Below, piece by piece: positions 25,325 through 33,094 of a stretch of DNA of 64,000 bases. A program made the position numbers and the translations under genes. The notes beneath the pieces were generated by a model. It was given only the letters and a program-made list of their open reading frames with translations. It had not been told where the DNA came from and made no database searches. Numbering within the stretch: the stretch's first letter is position 1; every line of letters starts with the position of its first letter. Source of the DNA: Deferribacteraceae bacterium UBA6799 (GTDB taxonomy: Bacteria; Chrysiogenota; Deferribacteres; Deferribacterales; Geovibrionaceae); NCBI GenBank assembly GCA_002452335.1, contig DKFJ01000008.1, positions 35,261 through 99,260 on the forward strand, given 5' to 3'.

Positions 25325-26359
25325 AAACTCTATCTCGCTGAATCTGCCGTAGAAATAATCATTTTTTACGGCTTTTGTCAGGCTTGATGTCACTTTTGCG
25401 CATTTAACGGTGCATTTCTGCAAAAAAACGCCGTCTGACGGATGAACGATATCTATAATCTCAGGGAATTCGTCCTTCATCCTGTAATAATGAATTCTGG
25501 CGGCGGCTATCCCCAGCCATGCGTTCTCCATGGGCGGATCGCCTATCACGGTGGACTGAAACACACCGTCAGGTCTGATCCTGACCGATTCTATATCCAT
25601 CACCGGAAACATCTTCCGCTCACAGTAACTTCTTCTGTAGTTATAGAACTGTCCGCCCAGTGCTTTCTCACCGTTCAACCTTCCCTGGATAATGATCTGC
25701 GTATCGGATGGCACAGGATGATGCTCCGTCTTGATCCAGCGAGCACAACCCAGACAGGAGGCAAGCCTCAGCTCATCCGTCTCTTCCGGAAAAGAACAGG
25801 CGGCAGTGAAAAGCAGATAGGGTGAGCACCCCACCGCCACAGTCACCGACAAACCGCAGGAAGACTCCGCCAGCCGGAAAAGCTCTGAGGACTCACGGCA
25901 GTGAACCACTGCCATATTTTCTGAAATGGGCTCGATTCTATATATCCCACAATCATATACACCATTGCTTTCTGATATTATGCACGCCATTGACAGCGTG
26001 CCGGATGTGTCTTTTTCATAGAATTTATAGAGTGGCAGAGCTGATAGCCCGCCCAGTTCTTCGTATTTTTCAGGATATGTAAACTGTAGTTCCGGTCTCA
26101 GCGTCATCGACTTATAAGCCTTTTCGGCGATGGCATCATACGTCATACCCCAGGCTTTTTCCAGCCTGTCCATAGAGCCGTACAGATTCAAAAGCAGTGG
26201 TATATTTGATGACGAATGGCGGGTGTACAGAAGGGCATTCAGACCGTTTTTGCTGTGATAGTCCGCCCTTTTCGCTATATCTGTGCCTGCTGTCAGCTCA
26301 GAGACAACATCCAGCCTGCCGGACGAGGCGGTGTAGAGAAGATATTCACCGAAGTCTAT
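25310..26359 (-). CDS. Short UbiD-family paralogue with a probable non-canonical start
   Basis: About 349 residues with a divergent UbiD pattern. Seen: FGEYLLYTASSGRLDVV, NALLYTRHSSSNIPLLLNLYGSMDRL, GIYRIEPISENMAVVHCRES, VTVAVGCSPYLLFTAACSFPEETDE, PSDTQIIIQGRLNGEKALGG, and VIGDPPMENAWLGIAAARI. Compared with the 610-residue UbiD at 5.4 kb it lacks the EGPFGDH sequence (here EKALGGQFYNY) and the C-terminal domain, so catalysis is doubtful. The first in-frame ATG/GTG/TTG is TTG at 26191, but the 56 codons before it still match UbiD. The only ribosome site (AGGAG, 26371-26367) points to ATA at 26359 or CTG at 26362, overlapping the ubiE stop. Last gene of the signalling/ubiE operon. A structural or regulatory role is possible. 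Confidence 0.65.
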   Translation of the reverse strand: MDFGEYLLYTASSGRLDVVSELTAGTDIAKRADYHSKNGLNALLYTRHSSSNIPLLLNLYGSMDRLEKAWGMTYDAIAEKAYKSMTLRPELQFTYPEKYEELGGLSALPLYKFYEKDTSGTLSMACIISESNGVYDCGIYRIEPISENMAVVHCRESSELFRLAESSCGLSVTVAVGCSPYLLFTAACSFPEETDELRLASCLGCARWIKTEHHPVPSDTQIIIQGRLNGEKALGGQFYNYRRSYCERKMFPVMDIESVRIRPDGVFQSTVIGDPPMENAWLGIAAARIHYYRMKDEFPEIIDIVHPSDGVFLQKCTVKCAKVTSSLTKAVKNDYFYGRFSEIEFLQIL

Positions 26360-27048
26360 CAGGCGTCTCCTTTTATGCAGATGGTAGCGTCACATATTCC
26401 GAATGTCATGGGGTTGAACTGAGCGTCGGCAAATCCGGCGTCCAGTATCATTTTTCTGTAAACGTCCCTTTTGGGAAATTTATATACGGAATCGGGCAGA
26501 TATTCATATGCTTTTCTGTCGCCGGAGATTATGCCGCCGATGAAAGGAAGTATCTTTGTGAAATAGAGCCTGTAGAGCCTGCTGAATATAGGTCCTTCCG
26601 GCTGGGAGAACTCCAGTATGCAGAGCCTGCCTCCGGGTTTCAGAACACGGCGCATCTCGCCGAGCCCCTTGGGCTTGTCTGTCACATTGCGGAAGCCAAA
26701 CGATATGGTTATCCTGTCGAAGCTGTTGTCGGCATAAGGAAGGTTGTGAGCATCTGAAACACAGAAGAGTCCGTCAGAGAACTTCTGCTGGCCTATCTTC
26801 ATCATGTTGTAGCTGAAATCACCGCCGACAAGGGTTATCCCTCCTACTCTGCGGTTCATCTCTATCATCATGTCCGCTGTGCCGCAGGCAAGATCCAGAA
26901 CAGTCTGTCCGCTCTTTATCTCTGCCAGTCTGATAGCTTTTTTGCGCCAGCGCACATCCGTGCGGAAGCTCAGCAACCTGTTCAGAAGGTCATAGCGCCC
27001 CGCTATATTGTCAAACATCTGCTGTATCTCTTTCGATTTCTGCTCCAA
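26359..27048 (-). CDS. ubiE: Demethylmenaquinone/ubiquinone C-methyltransferase
   Basis: A 229-residue SAM-dependent methyltransferase of the UbiE/MenG family, catalysing the last methylation of menaquinone. Seen: MFDNIAGRYDLLNRLLSF, VLDLACGTADMMIEM (SAM-binding motif I), FVSDAHNLPYADNSFDRITISFGFRNV, with the FGFRNV signature, and RVLKPGGRLCILEFSQP. It lies 10 bases downstream of the SpoIIE-type phosphatase and its stop overlaps the UbiD-like frame. It is therefore an enzyme gene inside a signalling operon. Confidence 0.93.
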   Translation of the reverse strand: MEQKSKEIQQMFDNIAGRYDLLNRLLSFRTDVRWRKKAIRLAEIKSGQTVLDLACGTADMMIEMNRRVGGITLVGGDFSYNMMKIGQQKFSDGLFCVSDAHNLPYADNSFDRITISFGFRNVTDKPKGLGEMRRVLKPGGRLCILEFSQPEGPIFSRLYRLYFTKILPFIGGIISGDRKAYEYLPDSVYKFPKRDVYRKMILDAGFADAQFNPMTFGICDATICIKGDA

Positions 27049-27058
27049 TTAAATCCCC

Positions 27059-28621
27059 TTAAACCCTGATGATCATACAGGTAAAATCGTCTTTCTGCAT
27101 GGCGGTGTCTTTCACCAGCACCTTATACAGGGTATCCAGTATAGCTTCTTTGCCGGATTCTGCAAGCTGTTTGACCGCATTCATCAGAGAGTCCTCATCG
27201 ATATACTCGATAAGCCCGTCTGTGTAGAGAAACAGGCAATCCCCCTCTTTCAGGTTTACAGATTTCACCTGATAGGGTTCTTCCATGAGCCCGATGGGCA
27301 GAAAATCCGATGTGATCTTCGTATCTTTATCCGAAAAGTGCATGATGGGTTCGTGCCCGCATGACAGATATTTCAGCTCGTTTGTCTTTTTGCATATGAA
27401 CCCGAAAAAAGCCGTGATAAATCTGTCGCCGAAGTTTTTGCTCAGAATGAATCTGTTCAGCGCGTCTGTCATCTTATCCAGCGCCTTGTCAGCGGAGAAA
27501 TGTTCCGCATTCTCAGTGAAAACACTCAGCACCACTGTGAAGACCGCCGCTGAATATCCCTTTCCGCATACATCCGCTATGCAGAAGAAGGTGCCTTCGT
27601 CTGTATCCTTAGCCAGCAGATAATCGCCGCCGGCGGAACGAGCGGGAAAGTTGATCCCCTCTATGCTGAAATTTTTGTCCGCTGATATCCTCTGCGACAC
27701 AAATTTGTTCAGAATCTCGCCGGTGGCAGCCATTTCTGATTCCTGAACTTTCAGTTTTGTCATCTTCTGGTGATAGACAGCGTTTTCCACAGCAGTGGAA
27801 ACGATGGACGATACCAGCTCGGAAAACTCCTTATCAGGTATCACGTCAAAATGTATGTTGAAAAGCAGAATATGTATGTTATTAGTCTCTTCGAAAATTA
27901 TAAAGACATTATCTATGTTAAATTTAGAGCACTCGATGTGTTCCTCGACAAACTCTGTGAACCCGGTCTTCACAGCATAATCATAGGCAGGCATGTCAGA
28001 GATGGTTATATGTTTTCTGATATCATCCGTCTCAATCCCGAATCCCTTAAAATCGTCACCGTGGAGAACGCAGCCCGCCTCTGCGCTGAAAACATCCATA
28101 AAAAATGTGAGAGCCATAGCCACCACTTCGTCCAGCTCCACAGCCCTCAGTATCCGGCTGCTCTGTTTCACAAACTCCAGTTTTTTCTGATAATCCACAT
28201 ATACGTTTATGTTGCGTTCTCTGGCGACCAGCTCCGCCAGACGCTGACCTAAATATCCGCTGACGTTTTCCAGACAGCCAAGCTGGCTATCTTCTGGCGT
28301 CTCATGAAAGGTGACCACTCCATAAACGTTTCCCATGTATGTAAAAAAGACAGTGCATTTGTTTTCTATGCGTTCATCGAAAAACTCCAGCACAGTGGTT
28401 TTTCTGTTGCACGCTTTGCCGTCATACCCCATGTCATGGATATCGTAGCGTCCTTCGGCATTCTTATAATATCCTGTCACCGGAGCGCATATATTAGACT
28501 CTGTACGCCATATAGTAAACGGCACGAACCACTTAGATTCAAGAAGCTCTCTGAGCCCATGAAAAAGATCCTGCACACCGGATGTAAAAAGTGTTTCCAG
28601 CATCCTGTCAGGAAGCTGCAT
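27059..28621 (-). CDS. SpoIIE-type PP2C serine phosphatase with GAF-like N-terminus
   Basis: A 520-residue cytosolic protein. Residues about 1-290 contain two GAF-like regions (FTIWRTESNICAPVTGYYKN; AVELDEVVAMALTFFMDVFSAEAGCVL). A short coiled linker follows, then a PPM/SpoIIE phosphatase domain from about 315: PARSAGGDYLLAKDTDEGTFFCIADVCGKGYSAAVF supplies the Asp metal ligands, followed by YLSCGHEPIMHF and CLFLYTDGLIEYID. Such enzymes dephosphorylate anti-sigma-antagonist proteins in partner switching, but no STAS or anti-sigma gene is adjacent. The start at 28621 follows GAGGAGG and overlaps the HDOD gene by 14 bases; a longer frame exists upstream without such a site. Confidence 0.85.
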   Translation of the reverse strand: MQLPDRMLETLFTSGVQDLFHGLRELLESKWFVPFTIWRTESNICAPVTGYYKNAEGRYDIHDMGYDGKACNRKTTVLEFFDERIENKCTVFFTYMGNVYGVVTFHETPEDSQLGCLENVSGYLGQRLAELVARERNINVYVDYQKKLEFVKQSSRILRAVELDEVVAMALTFFMDVFSAEAGCVLHGDDFKGFGIETDDIRKHITISDMPAYDYAVKTGFTEFVEEHIECSKFNIDNVFIIFEETNNIHILLFNIHFDVIPDKEFSELVSSIVSTAVENAVYHQKMTKLKVQESEMAATGEILNKFVSQRISADKNFSIEGINFPARSAGGDYLLAKDTDEGTFFCIADVCGKGYSAAVFTVVLSVFTENAEHFSADKALDKMTDALNRFILSKNFGDRFITAFFGFICKKTNELKYLSCGHEPIMHFSDKDTKITSDFLPIGLMEEPYQVKSVNLKEGDCLFLYTDGLIEYIDEDSLMNAVKQLAESGKEAILDTLYKVLVKDTAMQKDDFTCMIIRV

Positions 28622-29702
28622 CTTCTTCCTCCTCTGTTTCCAGAATGGGCAGAACAACAGAACTGATCGCCTCCGGCGGAAGATTCATCGCCATGGCGCA
28701 GTCGTCTATCAGATCATTAACTTCGTCAATGTTCTTCGCCTTGTGCATCTGATTAGCGAAATAGAGTATCTGGGAGAATCTGTCTCTGCCTTTTTCGTGG
28801 TGACCTCGGACAGCCTCGGCTATGCTCTTTACCACTGACCATTTCGTCAGCACCAGCTCGCCCACGGCACAGTGGTCTGTGCCGAGCTGAGTCCGCTCGT
28901 CTTCTATTGTCGCCGCCTCTTTAACCAGAAAGTCCACTATGACAGTCTTTCCCATGTCATGCATCAGCCCGGCGAGATAGAGAGCGTCTTCGTCCTCTCC
29001 CGCCGCTTTGCCTATCGCCTCGCAAAGCATGGCAACCATGAAGCTGTGCTGCCATATCTCCTGTCCTGTTGTTTTCAGCAGACTGAAGTTTTTATTATAA
29101 AATGACTCGGTGGATACCGCCAGAGCCAGGTTTTTCACAGTGTTAAGCCCCATCAGGACAGTCGCCCTGTCTATGCTCGATATTTCCTGACGCAGCCCGT
29201 AGAAAGGCGAGTTAACCAGTTTGATTATACGGGAGCTGAGCCCCTGATCCTTCTTTATCTGATCCACGAAATCTTTCATTTTGGTTTTATCATTTCGTGT
29301 GAGACGCACCAGCTCTCTTGCCAATGCCGGCAGCGGCGGGATATTCTCCGCCTTAGCTATTATCTTCGCCTTCAGCGTGTCAAACTCTCCGCCATTGGCG
29401 GTGTCCGGCTGTTTGTTTCCGTCAGTCAGCTTTTTAACAACATCCTCTTCTTTCAGCGGAGGAAAAAAGATTCCGGATATCCTGAAATCCTTCATGGCTT
29501 CCAGAATCTGTCTGTCTTTCTTGGTGATGTAAAAGAATGTCGGAACGCCGAATTTTTTCGGCAGACGAAAAAGAGTGGAAGCGTCAGAGACCTCCACAAC
29601 ACAGGCATCCGCATTTTTGTCCGCGGTTATTTCGGCATGCCCTGTCAGCGCCTTCTGAAAGAACGCCTTGCTCTCTGCGGACCCGATAAAGAGGACCTTC
29701 AT
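28608..29702 (-). CDS. HDOD-domain signalling protein
   Basis: A 364-residue protein. Residues 1-105 look like a degenerate receiver-like domain (KVLFIGSAESKAFFQKAL, TFFYITKKDRQILEAMK) lacking the phospho-acceptor Asp. From about 115 there is an HDOD domain: IPPLPALARELVRLTRN, SSRIIKLVNSPFYGLRQEISSIDRATVLMG and MHDMGKTVIVDFL. It keeps an HD pair but not the full catalytic set, as is usual in HDOD proteins, which act as scaffolds in two-component and c-di-GMP circuits. The start ATG overlaps the stop of the preceding response regulator by one base. Confidence 0.85.
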   Translation of the reverse strand: MKVLFIGSAESKAFFQKALTGHAEITADKNADACVVEVSDASTLFRLPKKFGVPTFFYITKKDRQILEAMKDFRISGIFFPPLKEEDVVKKLTDGNKQPDTANGGEFDTLKAKIIAKAENIPPLPALARELVRLTRNDKTKMKDFVDQIKKDQGLSSRIIKLVNSPFYGLRQEISSIDRATVLMGLNTVKNLALAVSTESFYNKNFSLLKTTGQEIWQHSFMVAMLCEAIGKAAGEDEDALYLAGLMHDMGKTVIVDFLVKEAATIEDERTQLGTDHCAVGELVLTKWSVVKSIAEAVRGHHEKGRDRFSQILYFANQMHKAKNIDEVNDLIDDCAMAMNLPPEAISSVVLPILETEEEEDAAS

Positions 29703-30058
29703 TAGAACCTGCTTTTTATCATATCTATAAGCTCTTTCGGACTGAACGGCTTGGTAAGGTATTCATCCGCTCCGGCCTCTTTACCCTTTTTGATATCTTC
29801 GCTCTCCGCCATGGCCGTCAGCAGGATCACCGGGGTATCTTTGAACAGCTCATCGCCTTTAAGCTCGGCGCAGGCCTCCAGCCCCGTTTTTTCCGGCATC
29901 ATCACGTCCAGCACTATCACATCCGGCGATATTTCCTTTGCCATATCCACCGCCTGCTGTCCGTTCCCAGCCTCGAAAACATCGAAACCGCTCTTCTTCA
30001 GGTGGAGCGAAACAACCTTTCGCAGACGAAGCTCATCGTCAGCTATCAATACTTTCAT
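29702..30058 (-). CDS. Single-domain response regulator
   Basis: A 118-residue CheY-like receiver. Seen: IADDE near residue 5, phospho-acceptor Asp51 in VIVLDVMMPEKTG, LLTAMAE with the switch Thr, and YLTKPFSP with the conserved Lys. The start lies within the end of the upstream kinase-like gene (20-base overlap) and the stop overlaps the HDOD start, so the three are co-translated. Likely phosphorylated by, or acting with, the upstream protein. Confidence 0.88.
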   Translation of the reverse strand: MKVLIADDELRLRKVVSLHLKKSGFDVFEAGNGQQAVDMAKEISPDVIVLDVMMPEKTGLEACAELKGDELFKDTPVILLTAMAESEDIKKGKEAGADEYLTKPFSPKELIDMIKSRF

Positions 30059-30626
30059 CTGTAAACCTCAGAGTTATAGAAGTTTTGTCAAACTCCATTA
30101 TTATTCCGGATTTTTTCAGTACTTCGGCAAATATTTCGAATATCTGCTGTACCTCGTTAAATCCATTGTCCGGGCTTATAGATAGCGTGCTGCCGCTGCG
30201 GTTTATCCTCAGTTGTTTTTTTGCGGAGGCCAAACCCTCCTGACAGAGTATCTGAAAAATACTTTTGAATGAATAAGCGTCGCATCGCAGATGCATGCCC
30301 TCTATGTTGTGTATAATCTCAGCCGGAGTCTCTTCGGACACGGCATTTTTTATGTACAGTTCCAACAGATGACCGATGTCCACCTGTTCTATCTCGGTCT
30401 CATGGGTCTTTCCGAGAATATGGTTGAAACAAACGCTCATGCCTCTGTCATAGATGTCCAGCAGATAGCCGGATTCCATGATCATGGCTGTCATTGAGTC
30501 GTCTGTCAGCCCCTCCGCCACCACATCCAGCATGGCTACGACCACAGAAGTGCATGTGCGTATGTGATGGGAAAAATATCTGTAGGTGACATCCAGCTGA
30601 TGTTCAAGTCTTCCGGGCGTTGACAT
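30039..30626 (-). CDS. Histidine-kinase-like phosphotransfer protein, reduced
   Basis: A 195-residue cytosolic protein. Near residue 17 it has YFSHHIRTCTSVVVAML, resembling a HisKA dimerisation/phospho-acceptor helix, followed by a second helix. The C-terminal half (HLLELYIKNAVSEETPAEIIHN, RCDAYSFKSIFQILCQEGL) is laid out like the start of an HATPase_c domain, but no G1/G2 ATP-binding glycine boxes are seen. It may be a phosphotransferase or a dead kinase that docks on the response regulator encoded next. First gene of the minus-strand operon 30626-25310. No close family was recognised. Confidence 0.6.
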   Translation of the reverse strand: MSTPGRLEHQLDVTYRYFSHHIRTCTSVVVAMLDVVAEGLTDDSMTAMIMESGYLLDIYDRGMSVCFNHILGKTHETEIEQVDIGHLLELYIKNAVSEETPAEIIHNIEGMHLRCDAYSFKSIFQILCQEGLASAKKQLRINRSGSTLSISPDNGFNEVQQIFEIFAEVLKKSGIIMEFDKTSITLRFTDESIDS

Positions 30627-30703
30627 GGCTGACCATCCTTACTAATTTTCTAAGTATAGAAAGATTTTATGACCTTTTCAACAGATAGTTCGAGTTTATT
30701 TCT

Positions 30704-30731
30704 TGTTTTAAGATGTGAAAATGCTAAAATA
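30704..30731 (+). promoter_or_regulatory. Sigma-70-like promoter of the HIT gene
   Basis: TTGTTT (30704-30709) and TAAAAT (30726-30731) are 16 bases apart, about 27 bases before the start codon. Confidence 0.55.
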
Positions 30732-30757
30732 CCCGTTCTATTAAGGAGGTGAAAGTC

Positions 30758-31171
30758 ATGGACTGTATTTTCTGTAAAATAGTGGCAGGGGAGATCCCAT
30801 GCAGCAAAATATATGAAGACGGGCTGTTCATAGGCTTTCTGGATATCAGACCTATACACAAGGGACACGCCCTTATCGTGCCGAAAAAGCACTTTGTAAA
30901 TATATTCGACACTCCGGCGGAAGAATCACAGGCGATTTACGCCGTTACTGCGAAGGTGGCGAAGGCTGTTAAGGAAGCCACCGGATGCGATGCAGTGAAC
31001 GTTGTTCAGAACAACGGGGCGGAAGCAGGGCAGGAGGTCTTTCACTCTCATCTGCACGTTATCCCCAGATTCAAAGACGACGGACTGAAATTTGCCACCA
31101 GACACTCCGAATATTCGGGATTTGATGAAATGGGCGCTCTGGCGGAGAAGATCAGAGGTCTGATAGGCTAG
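30758..31171 (+). CDS. HIT-family nucleotide hydrolase (HinT-like)
   Basis: A 137-residue histidine-triad protein, probably a purine nucleoside phosphoramidase. Seen: N-terminal CIFCKIVAGEIPCSKIYED, FLDIRPIHKGHALIVPKKH, NVVQNNGAEAGQEVFHSHLHVIPR with the HxHxH triad near residue 95, and the C-terminal PRFKDDG. The start at ATG 30758 follows AGGAGGTGA at ideal spacing; a GTG nine bases upstream is inside that ribosome site. tRNA-Sec lies eight bases downstream, so the two may share a transcript. Confidence 0.92.
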   Translation: MDCIFCKIVAGEIPCSKIYEDGLFIGFLDIRPIHKGHALIVPKKHFVNIFDTPAEESQAIYAVTAKVAKAVKEATGCDAVNVVQNNGAEAGQEVFHSHLHVIPRFKDDGLKFATRHSEYSGFDEMGALAEKIRGLIG

Positions 31172-31179
31172 ATATATCC

Positions 31180-31275
31180 GGAGGTGTTTGGGCGGCTGGT
31201 GCCCCCCGCGGTCTTCAAAACCGACAGTGACGTACTTGTGCGTCAGGCAGGTTCGATTCCTGTGCACCTCCGCCA
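31180..31275 (+). tRNA. selC: tRNA-Sec (TCA)
   Basis: A 96-nt tRNA with the features of bacterial tRNA-Sec. It has an 8-bp acceptor stem (GGAGGTGT with GCACCTCC), discriminator G and encoded CCA, a long D stem (GGGCGGC...GCCCCCC), and anticodon TCA (31215-31217) in the loop CTTCAAA closed by CGGT/ACCG. A long variable arm (TGACG...CGTCA) and a T arm with TTCGATT complete it. It decodes the UGA in selD. It lies just after the HIT gene. Confidence 0.95.
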
Positions 31276-31336
31276 AAAAAGCTCTCACCAATATGAACCA
31301 GCAGATTCTATATCAATAACCCGTAAGTTGTCTTCA

Positions 31337-33094
31337 TCAATTCCTGCCCACGGCTTCCAGAATCATTCTGATGTTTTCTTTTGATTTTTCGGATGCCAGC
31401 ATATCACGCATAGCCTGCGCCGCGGCTGGGTTATCCTTATCCGCCGTGAGTATCTTTATTATATCGTGGCGGACATTTGTGTTGCTCTCTGTCCGGCTCG
31501 CCGATATCACGTCACCAATCACCGATGCGCTTACTGTTCTGGCGGTAAGTGTTCGTGCCGCCGCCATTCTCACCAGCGCATCACCATCCGTCAGCATTGA
31601 GCCAAGCTCTTCCGTAACACTCTCTCCCGGCATATATTTAAGAGACCCCGCCGCCGCCGCTCTCGTCTGCGGATTGCCGCTGTTCAGATACGGGGTAATA
31701 ACCTCCGCATACTCAGCCATAGCGGTATTCCCAAGTGAAGCAAGCACATAGTTTATATTTTTATCATCAGCCGAACGCAGTTCATAAACAATCTTATCCG
31801 CCAGAGCCTTTGCCGCATCAGGATAGTTTTCTCTGAGGTTTTTTACGACAGATCCAGCCGAAAGAACAGCCGCCGCAGCGGCGCCGGTTTTATCATAAGC
31901 CGCCTTACCACATTGACTAAGCAGATATCGTTCAGCTCCATCAGTCAGCGGAACATCCACTGACCCCATAGACACAGCCGCACGGAATCTGTCTTCACCT
32001 CTCTGCGACACATCAGATGAAATATCAATCAATGCCTTCTGCGCCACCTCTGTTCCAGCCAGACCGAGCACATTGATTATCTCTCTGCGCTGAGCGTCTG
32101 TCAGAGCCTCTCTTTTTAACATTTTCGGTATCTGTGCCGTATACTCAGGATTCTGTATTATATATTTCTTAAACTCTATCGAAGTGTCTCTGAAATTATT
32201 ATCCCCTATATTTTTCAGATCAAAAACGCCCCCGGATCTCTCCGCTGCCGGTTCATGTCTTCCGGTCTGAAGAGCCTTCTCCGCTTCCTCATAGCTGTCT
32301 TTCAGACCTCTGACAGATAACGAGATTCCTGTCCGTCTCTGAACAGATATTTTCGTATGCGCCGACACAATATCCCGTCCTCCGGCGGAAATATCCAGCT
32401 TCTCCCTGATGTATATAGAATCAAGCCATCCGCCATCTATCGAAGGGGTAAAAACACATGAAAATTCCTGCGGATGGATGCTCAGCGAATCGTAACCTAA
32501 ATATGATGCTGTAACCTTGTCATATGTTTTTTTGGTCTTATTAACAGTTGCCCCGTTCACCTCATACACAGCCTGATATGAACCCAGAGCGTCTGTCTGC
32601 TCATCCGTATAGGTCTGATCTTCAGAAAATATCACTTCCAGCGACTGCATCAGATTTTTCAGTGCCTTCGCCTCCGCATGCGCTATACCGGACGGCAGGT
32701 AAAACCGGATAAAACGTCCGTTCAAATCCATATCCGCCAGAAATGGCGTGGAATACAGCATCTCCAGCCCGGCATCACGTCCGCCGCCTGTTACTACAGA
32801 TACTGGGCTCAGACAGAATCCGGCTTTCACAACATTATTCTTAACATCATAAACCCGCATTTGCAGAGTTCCGTCAACGCTGACAGATGTTTCTGTCTCA
32901 CCTTCTGTCAGGCGGAAAACAATATCGCTGGACATGCTGTATCTGAAGAAGTACGCACCCTTGCTAAAATGCTCCGGCGTCTCTTCAGGTGCAGAAGGCT
33001 CCGTCTGCTCCTTCTCCATAAAAATGAAGAAGGATACAGACAGAGCAATTATAAAAACTATGAAAATTAACAGATATTTTTTCAGAAAGTCCAT
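31337..33094 (-). CDS. Membrane-anchored HEAT-repeat protein with beta-rich N-terminal domain
   Basis: A 585-residue protein. Residues 6-28 form one hydrophobic anchor (YLLIFIVFIIALSVSFFIFM), so most of the protein is periplasmic. Residues about 45-280 are beta-rich (GAYFFRYSMSSDIVFRL, TSVSVDGTLQMRVYDV) and contain DLNGRFIRFYLPSG followed by a helix, KALKNLMQSLEVIF. This order resembles the N-terminal lipovitellin part of vitellogenin/MTP-like lipid transfer proteins. Residues about 300-585 are HEAT-type helical repeats (RAAAAGSLKYMPGESVTEEL, VRMAAARTLTAR). Function is not known. Its start lies within the end of the CARDB lipoprotein gene (13-base overlap), so the two are made together. Confidence 0.65.
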   Translation of the reverse strand: MDFLKKYLLIFIVFIIALSVSFFIFMEKEQTEPSAPEETPEHFSKGAYFFRYSMSSDIVFRLTEGETETSVSVDGTLQMRVYDVKNNVVKAGFCLSPVSVVTGGGRDAGLEMLYSTPFLADMDLNGRFIRFYLPSGIAHAEAKALKNLMQSLEVIFSEDQTYTDEQTDALGSYQAVYEVNGATVNKTKKTYDKVTASYLGYDSLSIHPQEFSCVFTPSIDGGWLDSIYIREKLDISAGGRDIVSAHTKISVQRRTGISLSVRGLKDSYEEAEKALQTGRHEPAAERSGGVFDLKNIGDNNFRDTSIEFKKYIIQNPEYTAQIPKMLKREALTDAQRREIINVLGLAGTEVAQKALIDISSDVSQRGEDRFRAAVSMGSVDVPLTDGAERYLLSQCGKAAYDKTGAAAAAVLSAGSVVKNLRENYPDAAKALADKIVYELRSADDKNINYVLASLGNTAMAEYAEVITPYLNSGNPQTRAAAAGSLKYMPGESVTEELGSMLTDGDALVRMAAARTLTARTVSASVIGDVISASRTESNTNVRHDIIKILTADKDNPAAAQAMRDMLASEKSKENIRMILEAVGRN

